Shown here one piece after another: positions 12,401-23,869 of a stretch of DNA of 64,000 bases. Under the pieces are notes generated by a model that worked only from the letters and a program-made list of their open reading frames with translations, had not been told where the DNA came from and ran no database searches. The stretch's first letter is position 1. Every line of letters starts with the position of its first letter. Where the stretch lies: contig NC_064034.1 of assembly GCF_932526225.1 (NCBI RefSeq), forward strand, positions 4,140,001 through 4,204,000, written 5' to 3'. The position numbers were made by a program, and so were the translations under genes. Source of the DNA: Nematostella vectensis (Eukaryota; Cnidaria; Anthozoa; Actiniaria; Edwardsiidae).

Positions 12401-15400
12401 CGAGATTCGACAGAACTGAAAGGGAACCGATATGGTGTGGCCAACTCCAATGACAGTGGGATCGGAGAAAAGGAATCCCTTGATAACGTACCGGGAGTCA
12501 AGTACATGCAAGGGCGGAGGGGATCTGAAGGTTCGGAGGCCTGGGTTTGAATTAGGGAATGTTTGTGGTAGATAAGTAGCTAGATCGCATACTATGATTG
12601 GTCTGTATTATCACGTGGTTTCATGAGAAACATGCCTTGAATGGATTTTTAACTTGAGATAACTAAATCCGGAACACTCCCCGCAAGGATGCATAATTAT
12701 GTGAATAGAGCTTAGAAGAAGCTGTAACCGTGCTAATCTGACTGTATACTACTATTGACTACGGTATACGACTCGCACACAAAGAGACCAATTCACGCCA
12801 AACCATTTCATATGGTGAACATATGAACTTTAGAGTCATGACTGACTTCAGACAAATGGACCATAGTAAACGAAAGAAGTAAAAGTTTAAATTGAAGTTG
12901 AAGAGCTAACTCGATCTATTATGATGTAACAATTTATATTGGTCTGTTCTTGCAATAACTTTTGCAATCCATATTGGAATTTTTTTAATGTTAAATTCGC
13001 CTGAATTATTTTTTATTTATGCAGGAACATATAAATGTAGCTCACTATAAAACAAAGTTATTGCTGTTCAAATAATCGTTTATGTATTAAATCTTTATTT
13101 GAGGCTTTCGATACTGTCAATACCTTTTCTCATTTAAATTTTCATGTAGAAGTTTGTGAGAATAAATCTAAATCTCTAGTAAATTAATATAGATTAAGTA
13201 GTTCCATATAAACATCAAATGCTTATAATTTTATATAAAAAAAATAATTTGTTAATATATTAGGCAGATTAAACCAACATTTATGGCCATTATTATTAAC
13301 TCTGTAAGTACTTCAACCGAGTGATGAAGATATGACACGATGTAAAATAATAAGCAATTCTAAAAACAACGACTCCCCAGTGTTACTGTTCCTTTAAATG
13401 TTTAAGAATGATCACAATATATAACAAGGGAGTTGCAAATATAAAAGCGGACCAGAATTAACGTAACGCCTTCATAATAAAAAGCCATATATTCTTGAGT
13501 TTGTTTTCATTGAAAACTACTAGGTCACCCTAAATATTTCCATACTCTTAAAAATCAATAAATCTTAACCTAATCTCCCGAATAATAATTAAGCTTTATC
13601 GCTAATTAATTACCTCTTGATAGTCCTTCTTTTTATATCCACCATTAAAATGACGATTTGAAAACAAGCGAATAAATGCTTTGCTATGGTTGTCTCCCTG
13701 TTTCTAAAAAAGCCCAACAACATTTTTTAAGACAAGGACAAATATTATGACCACGAGACGGGCTTAGTCAAACACTATTAAGGACAAAAACCTTCCTGAG
13801 GAATAAGATAAGAAAACACAGCATACTAAAGAAACCTCAATGACCACCAAGCGAGTCATGGGGCCTTGTTAAATAACTTAGATAAGATGGTTTGTGAGGT
13901 ATAATGCATTCCTTTGAGTGGTTCCAGATTTGACACAAAATTCACCCCCTGTTGAGTAAGATATGAGAAGAGATATTGGAATTATGCAAGTACCGCCCAG
14001 TGCATTAAAATTAAGTGTTTTTTTTTTAGAACCATTAGGTTGTTTCCAATTATAAAGATAATGTAGATAATGTGCCCTCCTGGGCATCTTGATATTGTTC
14101 CCATTTTTCTTTTTCCAAAACACATTATGATAATAGCATCGATGCCATTGATTTTCCCAATTCCGCTATTCTAAGGTAGTAGTAGGCCTGTACGTGGAAG
14201 AATTATTATTGAAGATCATTTGGATAATACTACTATACTATAGATGGATTTGATTTTCCTTTCTGCTCGTACTTGAACGATATCCTTGAAAGTTTAAATA
14301 GATTACTTCACCCAAATGAGAAATGTAAATTTTTGTGCTTTTGTGACATCTCACCTGTTCTGGGGCGCTTGGATACTTAGTTGCGTAATCTATGCTGTGG
14401 TTATCTGTTTTGTAGGAATATTAGAAGTTTATATACGGCAGTGACGTGCGTTCCATTAGTTCTGGCTGTCTGTTTTATTTTCAAATATTTACAGACCCAA
14501 CGAATACTTGCAGAGCATCTAGTAGGCGTTACATCTTAAGTGATTTCACATCTAATGACAACAATACAAGTGAAGCTTGAGCCTAAAGTCACATAATCTG
14601 ACAAAGTTCTACTAATATCTAACGTAGATACATAATAGTATGAAAAGCACTTGATCATGCTTTACTCGATAGGTAACGGATGATCTATACTAAACAACTT
14701 CCACTTTCAAACCAACTTTCTTGTGTGTGATTTTGAAATTTGAATACTCAAACTATTCTTAGTTGTCTTAGTTTCTACTGCATAATATGCTGCAGTGTAC
14801 ATGTTTTCTCCGTCATTTGAAGCAAACTTTCTTGTGTGTTTTGTGTAGTCCATTAGTAACGTTTCTTGACTGTTCTGCAGAAGTGATCGGTCCCGGCAAG
14901 TTTGTCACCGTCAAGCCCATACCTGTGAACAAGCTTGCGGAATACTGCCAAATCCACCACTCCACGGGCAACAAGTCATTTAAGGAGGAGTTTATGGTGA
15001 GCTTAGCGATTGGTTGTAGGAACAATAGTCTTCAATGCCATTGGTCACATGATCTATGATGTCACCATTATCATACCTGATTTGGTCTCCATTAGATCGA
15101 CTCTGCCCAATTGATTTGATCAATATTGTAAGTTTTATCGATATGCGAAATGCGACTTTCAAAGACGCACAGTTTGGTTTTAATGTAAACTAACCTTTTT
15201 GTACATGTTATATTTCAGGCAAGAAGCCTTGATAAAATGTCCTTTCTCCACGGTTGGCGAAAGGCTTAATATTTCGCTATTTTTGTTGATTTTCAGTGTA
15301 TTCGGACGCCCGGAAACTTCTCATGGGATCATAGTCTGAAAGAAGAGAACAAGCCAAAGAATCGCTACCAGAATATCGTTGCCTGTAAGTTGTTTAGATG

Positions 15401-18400
15401 TTAATAATCATCTGCCTCACATGATTAGTAACCAATCCCTGTGTCAACTCTGTAGATGATCACACACGAGTCGCGATATCGGAATTGGACGGCATCCCTG
15501 GGTCGGACTACATCAATGCCAACTTCATCGATGTGAGTAGTGATTTTTCTAAGATCATAGATGCATTACACTATGTTATTTTCTCGCGATTCTTTGAGTG
15601 AAAAACGAGATTCCGGTTTTGTTTGAAGCGTTGCTTTTGGTGTACTAAGAATCGTTTAGTCACTCGTTAGAGAAGCACCCCCAAAATGCCGGCTACACCA
15701 CTTCTAGTCTTGATTTATTTCCCATCCTAAAGGCCATGGCTCTCCATGTATGAAGAAACGGCTCGTTAACAAGATCAAATATTTGTTTCCAGGGCTACAA
15801 CCACCGTAACAAGTTCATCGCTACCCAAGGCCCCGTCTCCAATACGTTTGACGACTTCTGGCGGATGGTGTGGGAACACGGCTGCAGCGGTATCGTCATG
15901 GTTACGAACATTGTCGAGCGTGGAAAGGTACAAGCATGTAATAATTTGTTTTTGAAATACTTCGCATTTTGTAGGAAACAGTAGACCGATTTGGGTCTAT
16001 CTGTATCTCGTGGCGACGTCAATCGTGATATATACACACTGATCGGATTCTTTAATTACCAATAACGTCGTAACTCCCATCGTCAAAGATTCCTTTTGAT
16101 TATCTAGACACAGTCTGCTTTCCTCTCATGACTAATGTCCCTTTGTAGCTGAAGTGCCAAAAATACTGGCCAAGCGCCAACCCAGAGGAGTACGGCCGCC
16201 TTGTTGTTACTCCGCTGGAAGAGGAGGAGCTCTCACACTACGTCATCAGGAAATTCTGCATTGAAATTGTAAGGGCTTGAGAATTTTAACAGATACTGCT
16301 AATACACCGATTTAATACCGGAATAATAGTTATTGCAGAACATTAGCGGAATAAGAGTTATTGCAGAATAATAGCAATGCTGTTTTTTTATAGGCAAACA
16401 GTGACGTGGAAAGCCCAGCTCGCGAAATTGTACAGTACCATTACACTGCTTGGCCCGACCATGGTGTACCAACACACGCTACTTCCTTACTGTCATTCAT
16501 CAGGCGCATCCGTAACTCCGTGTCCAGGGATGCAGGACCTATAGTGGTACACTGCAGGTAACAACCAGTCCACTACCTAGAAATGCTAGTATCATTAGCC
16601 TTTCTGGCTAGACCACAGTCAAGCGACGCCTGCTACTTTCTGGCATTTATTAGGCGCAATCGTAAATTGCTGTACATTCATTCATGTTTGGCCAGACTAA
16701 CCAGCACACGGTACCTCCAAAGGTAAGGTCTGGGCAAGTGTGTTACACGGCCTGGACATATCAAGATTCAAGGTCTCTGTTGAAGTTTACATCCGGCTGA
16801 CTGGCAAATACAGCCCCTCCTGCATCTAGTTAACCATGATGTTAATGTAGAGTTAGGTTCCTTTGATTCCTACTGAGATCCCTTGTTAACGACAACAGAC
16901 GCCTTCAAACAGCTTTTGCCAATTAAAGTGGTCGAATAAGGTCACTTCTATCTCAACTTGACGGTACTAGATACAAGATTTCGAGTCGCTTATTTATGCG
17001 CCCCTTTTTGTTGTGCTTGCAGTGCGGGCGTCGGTCGCACTGGGACCTACATTGTATTGGACGCCATGCTAGACCAGATGTCAAAGGAAGGAGCTGTGGA
17101 CATCTTCGGGTTCGTTAGCCACACCAGACTCCAGCGAAACATGATGGTACAGACAGAGGTAATGGAAAACAACGTACAAGTGATAACGGTTTCATAATTG
17201 AACCTCTGGGTTCAGAGAGATATAGTTGGCCGTGATTACCGGGAGCAGCTCCGTACTCTTACGAAAAGTACACTCTCTTATTTATATTTGGAGCGCAAGT
17301 TCAATCTAACTTACTCATTCGACCAGAGGTATTCACCTTCAACCCTCCAATCCTCTCAACAGGCGCAGTATATCTTTATCCACGACGCCCTCATGGAGGC
17401 GGCCAAGTGCGGCAACACAGAGTTCAAAGTTCAGGATCTCCACGACCGAATCAAAGCACTGCAGTCCCGTGACCCTGACTCTGGCGACACATACATTGCC
17501 AAGGAATTCAAGGTATGGGTAAATTCTTTTCTGTGAAGAGAAGTAGGATTATAGGACGAGGAAATATAACCAGCTCAAAATAAAGCTCAACCTTTGTCAC
17601 CCAAAGGTGACAAAATCAACCTGTAGTCCTCTTTTGAGGACGAGGTCTGATGAGGTTTCATGCCTCAAAAAAGATCCTGTTTGAACACGGATAGAAATAC
17701 ATAAGTTGGCCTAAGTGATAAGTTATCTAAAAAATGTTTTTCTTCTTTCTGGAAAACTTTGATTAATGATTGATTGGAAAAGGAAAGTTATCAGGTTATC
17801 AGAAGTCTGTATTGTCTCCTCTCTTGCAGAATCTGGATATCGGTGATAGTGATGTGGAGACGTTCGATAGCGCCTCGATGCCGGAGAACAAGTCAAAGAA
17901 CAGGTTCCTTGTCTTGCCATGTGAGTACCGCCCTTGCTCCCACCTGCTCTCTCTGTTATAGTAACGTGCAATAACTATGCCGATGTTTCAACAGATGACA
18001 GAACGCGAGTCAAGTTATGGCCCTACCCAGGCGTCCTCGGATCAGATTACATCAACGCTAGCTTTATTGACGTAAGTCCTCTTAACAACACCATGCCCAC
18101 GACCGCCAGGTTATTCGTCATCTTCATCTTTATCGCCATTGTTATCACCACGTCTCGCGGTTAACATCATCATAATCAGCTCATTAACCGTGAAAATTGT
18201 TCCAACATTGTATATTATTTTACTTACACTTATGTCGTTTTGGACGAGGCTCTCGATATAGGCCACGGCTCCGACAGTTTTTCTTCAAGAAGTTTGACCC
18301 TTGTGCATCTCTTCTTTCTCCCTCAACAGAGCTATCAGCAGCGCGAGGCATTCCTGGCGACTCAAGCCCCTCTGGAGACGACCATAAACGATTTCTGGCG

Positions 18401-21400
18401 AATGCTTTGGGAGTACGAATCATACACGGTGGTGATGCTCAACAAAGATTCAGAAAACATCAAGGTAAGACTGAAACAAACGCCTGGTAAGACGGAAATC
18501 ATTATCGTTCAACAAAGATTTTTTTTTGTCCCAAATATGAAGTACGAATTTTGTGAAAAGCTTTTGTTTTAATAGAGCACTGATCTTGATAATCGTCGTC
18601 TGCAAAAGCAGGAATAGTTTAAGGTGGGGACATATTTGTCAAACGAGGTTAATATCCCCAAAACATGTTTTGTATCAGGGCCAGTCGTATCTGCCAGACA
18701 AGGGCGAGTTCGTGGTTTACGGTTTACTGATGGTTGAAGTGGAATCGGAAGAGAGGCAAGAGGGTTACATTAAGAGGCAGCTGAAAATCTCCAATACAAA
18801 GGTACGTTGTCTGATTCTCCCTCAGGCTTCCCTATTTGATAATATCTTTAGCAACTAAGGGTCCCAAGAGATTAAGCAATGTCTATTTTACGAAGCTATC
18901 ATCCTCCGAAGTGACCATAAGAATGGTGATAACCTTAAAAAGGCGACTTTACCCAACACAAACATTCTGCGTTGTTGGTCTTATCTGGCACAGTCTTATA
19001 AACACCCTTACTTGCATGAGCTGGCCCATTCTAGATCCTGTTCTCTAAACGTATTTCTGCTTGTTAAATATATCTGGCATACATTCTTATTAACACCCTT
19101 ACTTGAATGAGAACTGGCCCATTCTAGATCCTGTTCTCTAACGCATTTCTGTTTTTTTAATATCTGGCATACAGTGTTATAAACACTTTTACTTGCATGA
19201 GCTGGCCCATTCTAGATCCTGTTCTCTAACGTATTTCTGCTTGTTTAACACAGAGCAGCGAGGTTCGTAACGTATTCCACTTCCAGTACGAAGACTGGCC
19301 CGAAGATGGCGTCCCTCAGGATGGCAAGCTAGTCATTGACATGCTCAAACACATTGCGCGTGCTCAACAGCAGACTGGAAACGGACCAATCACTGTGCAC
19401 TGCAGGTATGCAGGGTATTTTAAAGAGCCCATATATGGAGTCAAGAGAGAAAGGTCATACTTTATACACCGGACAAAGTGACAGAACGTCAACGATTCAT
19501 TGATTGATGGTTTTCTGATGTGTAATGCTGACTCGTTGTTTTGTGTTGTAGTGATGTGGCATAACGATGATTCATTGTTTTTGTTGTTGTAGTGATGTGG
19601 TGTAATTTTGATTTATTGTTTCGTGTTTTAGTGATGTGGTGTAATTTTGATTTATTGTTTTTGTTGTTGTAGTGATGTGGTGTAATGCTGATTTATTGTT
19701 TTGTGTTGTAGTGATGTGGTGTAATTTTGATTTATTGTTTCGTGTTGTAGTGATGTGGTGTAATTTTGATTTATTGTTTTTGTTGTTGTAGTGATGTGGT
19801 GTAATTTTGATTTATTGTTTTTGTTGTTGTAGTGATTTGGTGTAATTTTGATTTATTGTTTTTGTTGTTGTAGTGATGTGGTGTAATTTTGATTTATTGT
19901 TTTTGTTGTTGTAGTGATGTGGTGTAATTTTGATTTAGTTTCGTGTTGTAGTGATGTGGTGTAATTTTGATTTATTGTTTCGTGTTGTAGTGATGTGGTG
20001 TAATTTTGATTTATTGTTTCGTGTTGTAGTGATGTGGTGTAATTTTGATTGATTGTTTCGTGTTGTAGTGATGTGGTGTAATTTTGATTTATTGTTTCGT
20101 GTTGTAGTGATGTGGTGTAATTTTGATTTATTGTTTTGTGTTGTAGTGATGTGGTGTAATGCTGATTTATTGTTTTGTGTTGTAGTGATGTGGTGTAATT
20201 TTGATTTATTGTTTTGTGTTGTAGTGATGTGGTGTAATGCTGATTTATTGTTTTGTGTTGTAGTGATGTGGTGTAATTTTGATTTATTGTTTCGTGTTGT
20301 AGTGATGTGGTGTAATTTTGATTTATTGTTTCGTGTTGTAGTGATGTGGTGTAATTTTGATTTATTGTTTCGTGTTGTAGTGATGTGGTGTAATTTTGAT
20401 TTATTGTTTTGTGTTGTAGTGATGTGGTGTAATGCTGATTTATTGTTTTGTGTTGTAGTGATGTGGTGTAATTTTGATTTATTGTTTTGTGTTGTAGTGA
20501 TGTGGTGTAATTTTGATTTATTGTTTTGTGTTGTAGTGATGTGGTGTAATTTTGATTTATTGTTTCGTGTTGTTGATGTGGTGTAATTTTGATTTATTGT
20601 TTCGTGTTGTAGTGATGTGGTGTAATTTTGATTTATTGTTTCGTGTTGTAGTGATGTGGTGTAATTGATTGTTTCGTGTTGTAGTGATGTGGTGTAATTT
20701 TGATTGATTGTTTCGTGTTGTAGTGATGTGGTGTAATTTTGATTTATTGTTTTGTGTTGTAGTGATGTGGTGTAATTTTGATTTATTGTTTTGTGTTGTA
20801 GTGATGTGGTGTAATTTTGATTTATTGTTTTGTGTTGTAGTGATGTGGTGTAATTTTGATTGATTGTTTTGTGTTGTAGTGATGTGGTGTAATTTTGATT
20901 TATTGTTTCGTGTTGTAGTGATGTGGTTTAAATTTTTTTTATTGTTTTGTGTTGTAGTGATGTGGTGTAATGCTGATTCATTGTCTTGTGTTTTAGTGAT
21001 GGCAGCGGTCGTACAGGAACATTCTGTGCTATCAGTATCGCCCTCGAGCGGGTAAAGCTTGATGCAACAATCGACATGTTCCAGACAGTGCGCAACCTCA
21101 GAACACAAAGGCCAATTATGGTGCAGACGCCGGTAAGGACCTATTTGCTATGGACCAGGCGATCCAATTCCTTCCGCTGTGGGGACGTATCAACCTTTAA
21201 GGGCCATTTGGCACTTGCTCCATGAGCCTCTATGCATATGGGCTTGTTTGCAAACCATGGTTAATTATTTTATTATTTTGGGTTTTTTTCCAATTGTTCC
21301 CTGTATTTTGGGGCTTGTCTATTAACCACAGGTACTTTGGCTTTGTCGGCCGAAATAGTATTTAATGTTCATTTTATTTCGGGGCTTATTTCTGGCAAGT

Positions 21401-21589
21401 TACTAAGATATTCATTGGAGGCCTGCACTGCCAGAAAAACAGTAGATTTTATAATAAACCTGGTACCCTAATTATTTGTCAGATGTGTGATTTCACCCGA
21501 ACTTTTGACCACAGGAGCAGTACAAGTTCTGTTACGAAGTCGTCCGACACTTCGTAGAGGCGTTCAGCGACTATGCCAACTTCAAATAG
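423..21589 (+). CDS. Receptor-type protein tyrosine phosphatase (Ig/FN3 ectodomain, two PTP domains), 5' partial
   Basis: Type I membrane phosphatase of the LAR/PTP69D style, expected at the cell surface in adhesion or axon-guidance signalling. Exons: 423-680, 1112-1402, 3131-3391, 4192-4452, 5061-5351, 6130-6435, 6827-7216, 7607-7833, 9872-9938, 11811-11925, 12385-12530, 14881-14996, 15297-15384, 15456-15532, 15793-15927, 16149-16268, 16394-16557, 17023-17158, 17363-17512, 17830-17920, 17995-18071, 18330-18464, 18679-18801, 19254-19405, 20997-21132, 21515-21589 (TAG). All phases join and give about 1461 visible residues. Signal peptide and any earlier exons lie left of the window. Order seen: four Ig, four FN3, one TM helix, D1 with [11 protein letters not shown]2 with [10 protein letters not shown]. 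The ectodomain resembles LAR, but the D2 C-terminus ([10 protein letters not shown]) resembles PTPRA/PTPRE, so orthology is left open. The 12530 donor (GTTCGG) is weak; other boundaries are good. Three introns carry arrays that copy their own splice sites. Confidence 0.93.
1391..1690 (+). repeat. 87-bp tandem repeat copying the donor of Ig exon 2
   Basis: About 3.4 copies of an 87-bp unit begin in the last bases of the exon ending at 1402 and run into the intron. The unit carries TGTCCGCT|GTGAGT. Donors occur at 1403 (GTGAGT), 1490 (GTGAGT) and 1577 (GTAAGT); the fourth copy has lost the GT (CTGAAAGT). Because 87 is a multiple of three and the unit has no stop in the coding frame, using the second or third donor would add 29 or 58 residues in frame. 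Confidence 0.9.
3484..3674. mobile_element. MITE-like element, family shared with 53234-53475
   Basis: Begins ATAGACCGTTTTCACGATG, has internal CTTCGTCTGTAAACT and GATCAGC.GTGG.CCGCCAGT segments, and ends near GCGCACGCAACATCG, the inverse of its start. The same order of motifs occurs at 53234-53475, so this is a repeated nonautonomous inverted-repeat element. This copy lacks the last dozen bases of its right terminus. It lies in a phosphatase intron. Confidence 0.75.
3690..4030. repeat. G-rich tandem repeat and G/C foldback
   Basis: Three copies of an approximately 26-bp unit GGGGAGGGGTGGTTGGTGGT (3722-3795) are followed by a G-run/C-run inverted repeat at 3950-3990 (GGAGGGGGGAG against CCCCCTCCCCCC). 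Runs of G could form quadruplexes. No coding content seen. Confidence 0.7.
5392..5409 (+). repeat. Poly-G run
   Basis: Uninterrupted run of 18 G in the intron after the first FN3 exon. Likely length-polymorphic. Confidence 0.9.
6450..6770 (+). repeat. Low-complexity GAT/GTT-rich intron
   Basis: The intron between the second and third FN3 exons is dominated by GATGATG, GTTGTTG and TTATTATT strings. Open frames on both strands here (Ile/Asn-rich on minus) are a by-product of composition. Confidence 0.75.
7817..9060 (+). repeat. 37-bp minisatellite copying the FN3-4 donor (about 33 copies)
   Basis: Unit ACACCATACGGGTAAGGGCT plus a 17-bp second half (GGGCCATACAACACTT type). The exon ends CCATACACCATACGG|GTAAGG at 7833/7834, so the last exon bases and the splice donor are themselves the first unit, and the array repeats a donor-like CGG|GTAAGG about every 37 bp to about 9050. 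Degenerate relatives continue to about 9380. Reading on from the exon hits TGA in the first intronic copy (GCTTGA), so a downstream donor would truncate the protein. Confidence 0.93.
10350..10499 (+). CDS. Candidate Ser/Thr-rich juxtamembrane linker exon
   Basis: A coding-like island inside the long intron between the last FN3 exon and the TM exon. Acceptor AACAG at 10345-10349 and donor T|GTCAGT at 10500 give exactly 150 nt with phase 1 at both ends, matching both neighbours. The 50 codons are rich in Ser, Thr and Ala with NNS, NST and NAT glycosylation sequons, fitting a stalk. The acceptor lacks a good pyrimidine tract and the donor has C at +3. If the donor is skipped the frame ends at TGA (10511-10513) and would give a secreted receptor. 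It may be an optional exon. Confidence 0.4.
11811..12530 (+). other. Transmembrane and juxtamembrane exons of the receptor phosphatase
   Basis: Exon 11811-11925 (phase 1 in, 2 out) encodes a short acidic stalk and one hydrophobic helix ([20 protein letters not shown]). Exon 12385-12530 starts with a stop-transfer run NRRRKR and continues as a cytoplasmic linker. Its 3' boundary is uncertain: the chosen donor G|GTTCGG keeps the phase needed by the next exon but is weak, and GTGTGG and GTGGGA occur earlier in the same phase. Confidence 0.85.
14881..17512 (+). other. PTP domain D1 (predicted active)
   Basis: Eight exons (14881-14996, 15297-15384, 15456-15532, 15793-15927, 16149-16268, 16394-16557, 17023-17158, 17363-17512) encode the membrane-proximal phosphatase domain. 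Every catalytic motif is present: pTyr loop KNRY, substrate motif [32 protein letters not shown] loop AWPDHGVP, P-loop [10 protein letters not shown] split by the 16558-17022 intron, and Q-loop MVQTE. This predicts an active enzyme removing phosphate from phosphotyrosine in the cytoplasm. Confidence 0.95.
18960..19253 (+). repeat. About 95-bp repeat ending at a D2 acceptor (3 copies)
   Basis: Three copies share TTACTTG.ATGAG, CTGGCCCATTCTAGATCCTG, TTCTCTAA and a T-rich tail. The third runs into the acceptor TTGTTTAACACAG of the exon starting at 19254; earlier copies are followed by CTGGCACAG- or GGCATACAG-type sequences. The repeated part is the polypyrimidine side of the splice site. Confidence 0.8.
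19536..20996 (+). repeat. 39-bp minisatellite copying the D2 P-loop acceptor (about 37 copies)
   Basis: Unit TTGTTTTGTGTTGTAGTGAT plus GTGGTGTAATTTTGATTTA. The true exon begins at 20997 after CTTGTGTTTTAG and reads TGATGGC, so each unit repeats the acceptor (TTGTGTTGTAG) and the first exon bases (TGATG). As 39 is 13 codons, long open frames appear on both strands (for example 20053-20586), but these are repeat artefacts. In the D2 frame an upstream acceptor gives S-D-V-V-stop. Confidence 0.94.
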
Positions 21590-23830
21590 CGAAAATGAAG
21601 AAACTATATACTATATAGAGATATTCCAAGCTCCGAGAGCGAAAATAGAAGCTTACGTTGGGTTCGCTACTAAAGAAAACACACAAATGAAAGGAAATAA
21701 TTTCCTAGTCGGAAGGGCTAGAAAGCAAATATCAGATCAAGCCTGCCATTTGAATATAAGGTTGAGTTTTGAGCAAAGACGTTGAGTTCCCTTTGCGGGA
21801 CAGTCATCCATGGAACTCTTCTCAACGACGGACATGAAAAATCTAAAGTATTATGCTTCAGTACAAGAGCCAGTATAGCTTAAAGTATTTTGATTCGGTA
21901 CACCCGGTATAGGGGATTTAGATCGCAAAAGCTTAGAAATATTATGATTCAGTACACCTGGTATATGGGATGTAGGTCGCGTTTGGCGGCGGGTCAGGTG
22001 AATCTGACCGTTTATACTTGATTTTTAGAAGAAAAACAGTTATTCCCTACCTCAGTCACAATCTCGTAAAAGACGTTTGTACGTTTCAGCGAACAAAGAA
22101 TATCAACTTCTCACTGGCTAGGCATGTTTTATTTTAGTGCTGCATTATGGGTAGTTTTCACTTGAATTTAAGATCAAACGCAACGCAAGTGTAAATCGGC
22201 CAAATACAAGGGCGAGTTGCGTTCTGTGTTTGGGTCCTAGTGAGAATCAACCTTTAGGGCTATTGTTGCCATTGCGGTCATTTAAGTTGAACTTGAGCGC
22301 GTCGCACTATAAAAGAAAATTCGTTTTAATTGTAGAGTTCTTTCGCCTTGGCAATTTCATATTATGTAGTTATTCAAAATGTTTAAATTACTTTTCAAGA
22401 GCTGAGTGACGCGAGTTCATGGTGAAAGAAAGGTGTGATATGAGGAATTTTCCTCTAAGGTTAGTGTAACGTTATGGTACACTTCACCTTGAGCTGGTAC
22501 CGCTGCAGAATACCGGGAACAGTGAGTTCCCATAGGTTTCGGCGGAAAGATCGATCAAGTCGTTCGATCAATCTCGTAACTCGGTCAAACTTTCCGCCGT
22601 ACCAATGGAAACGCTTACTTCATAGGCAAGGAATTTACCCTGATTGCACAGGAATAGATGTTGGGTTCAGGTTCATTGTTTTGTTTTGAAAGTGGTTGTC
22701 GTCCATTCTCTCGCCACTTAAGGTTGACATGTGCTGTACATCAACAACTGAGACTCCATACCACCAGTAAAAAGAATCTTACTAATATTTTTGTACTTTT
22801 TATAATAAATCCATCTCAGATAACACTCCTATATTTGCGCTGGTTATGTGTATAAAAGATAATTTAATTAAAGGAAAATTTAAAAAAAAATAAAAAAAAT
22901 AGTCCCTTTTGTATATGTCATGTAAATGGGTGCTCCCGAAAATCACGTGTATGGTGCCAGCTATTATTAGCAGGCCAGCAAGGAAAGTGATACTGGAGTT
23001 AACCTCAAGTTAAGTATTTCATTTACCATCTTTAATCAAGAATATCACAGTAGTTCCCCCATATTAGCGATGGAAATGAATGCTCTCTCGCGTTTGGTAT
23101 TTTGCTAAGGATGACCAAAGAACAAATTGTGTCAGTTGGCCGGATGATATACCTGTCGCCTTTGTCAGCCACGTGCCACAGTGGCTTGTGGTTGGATGCA
23201 ATAGAAGAGCCTTCAAAGAACAGCCCCTCCCTGCCAGACATAACCACTGTCAAAACCTTGAATGATCGTGGACTGTTTGACAAAAATGATGCAGGAATAT
23301 GACACTCTTGGCATAAGATATGTTACCCCGCAAAAACACCGCACCTAGTTGCCAGAGTTATATAAACTTCAATCTTGTTGGAATGAGTCGAAGTGCGTAG
23401 CGAAATACCTGGCGAATTCTAATTTTTAAAAAGCTCGTAAAAAAGGTGAGTTAAGCATGTCAATAGAGAAGTATATCTTATGATTAATATAATTTAAACA
23501 TGCCTAATTAAAGTGCAATTTAAGGGGCAAAATATTTGACGAAATGCTGCTCATACGTTAAATAACGATAGATCTGCATTTCACGGTATGTTCTTATAAA
23601 CATGCCTTGGTATGAGCCCGGCGCACATCACGGTGATAAAACAAACAATACCGTGTGGGCAGTAACGATACGAACACACGCGGCACGGTACACTTCTCGG
23701 CAACGATAACAACGTTTAATAAGCTATGTTTATGATATAGACATTGCAGCCATACAAACATCACAATACAACGATCTTTATGTATAGAGGGTTACATTAG
23801 AAAAGTGAACGTTTTCTAACGGCCCACTTC
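21590..23830. other. 3' flank of the phosphatase gene
   Basis: No further phosphatase exon. At 21843-21985 an imperfect repeat of about 60 bp (TATT.TGATTC.GTACACC..GTATA) occurs about three times, probably in the 3' UTR. An inverted repeat GGCGGAAAG (22541) / CTTTCCGCC (22588) is seen. The first AATAAA within about 1.3 kb of the stop is near 22803. Otherwise no supported gene. Confidence 0.6.
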
Positions 23831-23869
23831 CTATGCAAACGCTAGACGGACACGATCGAGCCCTTCAAA

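Larger units (their letters stand above)
17830..21589 (+). other. PTP domain D2 (predicted inactive or weak)
   Basis: Seven exons (17830-17920, 17995-18071, 18330-18464, 18679-18801, 19254-19405, 20997-21132, 21515-21589). The fold is retained ([32 protein letters not shown]), but key positions differ from D1: KNRF instead of KNRY, WPE instead of WPD, P-loop [10 protein letters not shown] instead of [10 protein letters not shown], and the KC..YWP segment is replaced by [10 protein letters not shown]2 domains of receptor PTPs are commonly regulatory; these changes fit a pseudophosphatase. The intron before the P-loop exon carries the 39-bp acceptor-copy array. Confidence 0.92.

Noticed and set aside
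20053-20586. 177-codon open frame of 13-residue repeats (+) and similar frames on minus
   Set aside because: Produced by a 39-bp (13-codon) intronic minisatellite; no start context, no flanking exon and stops in the host frame.
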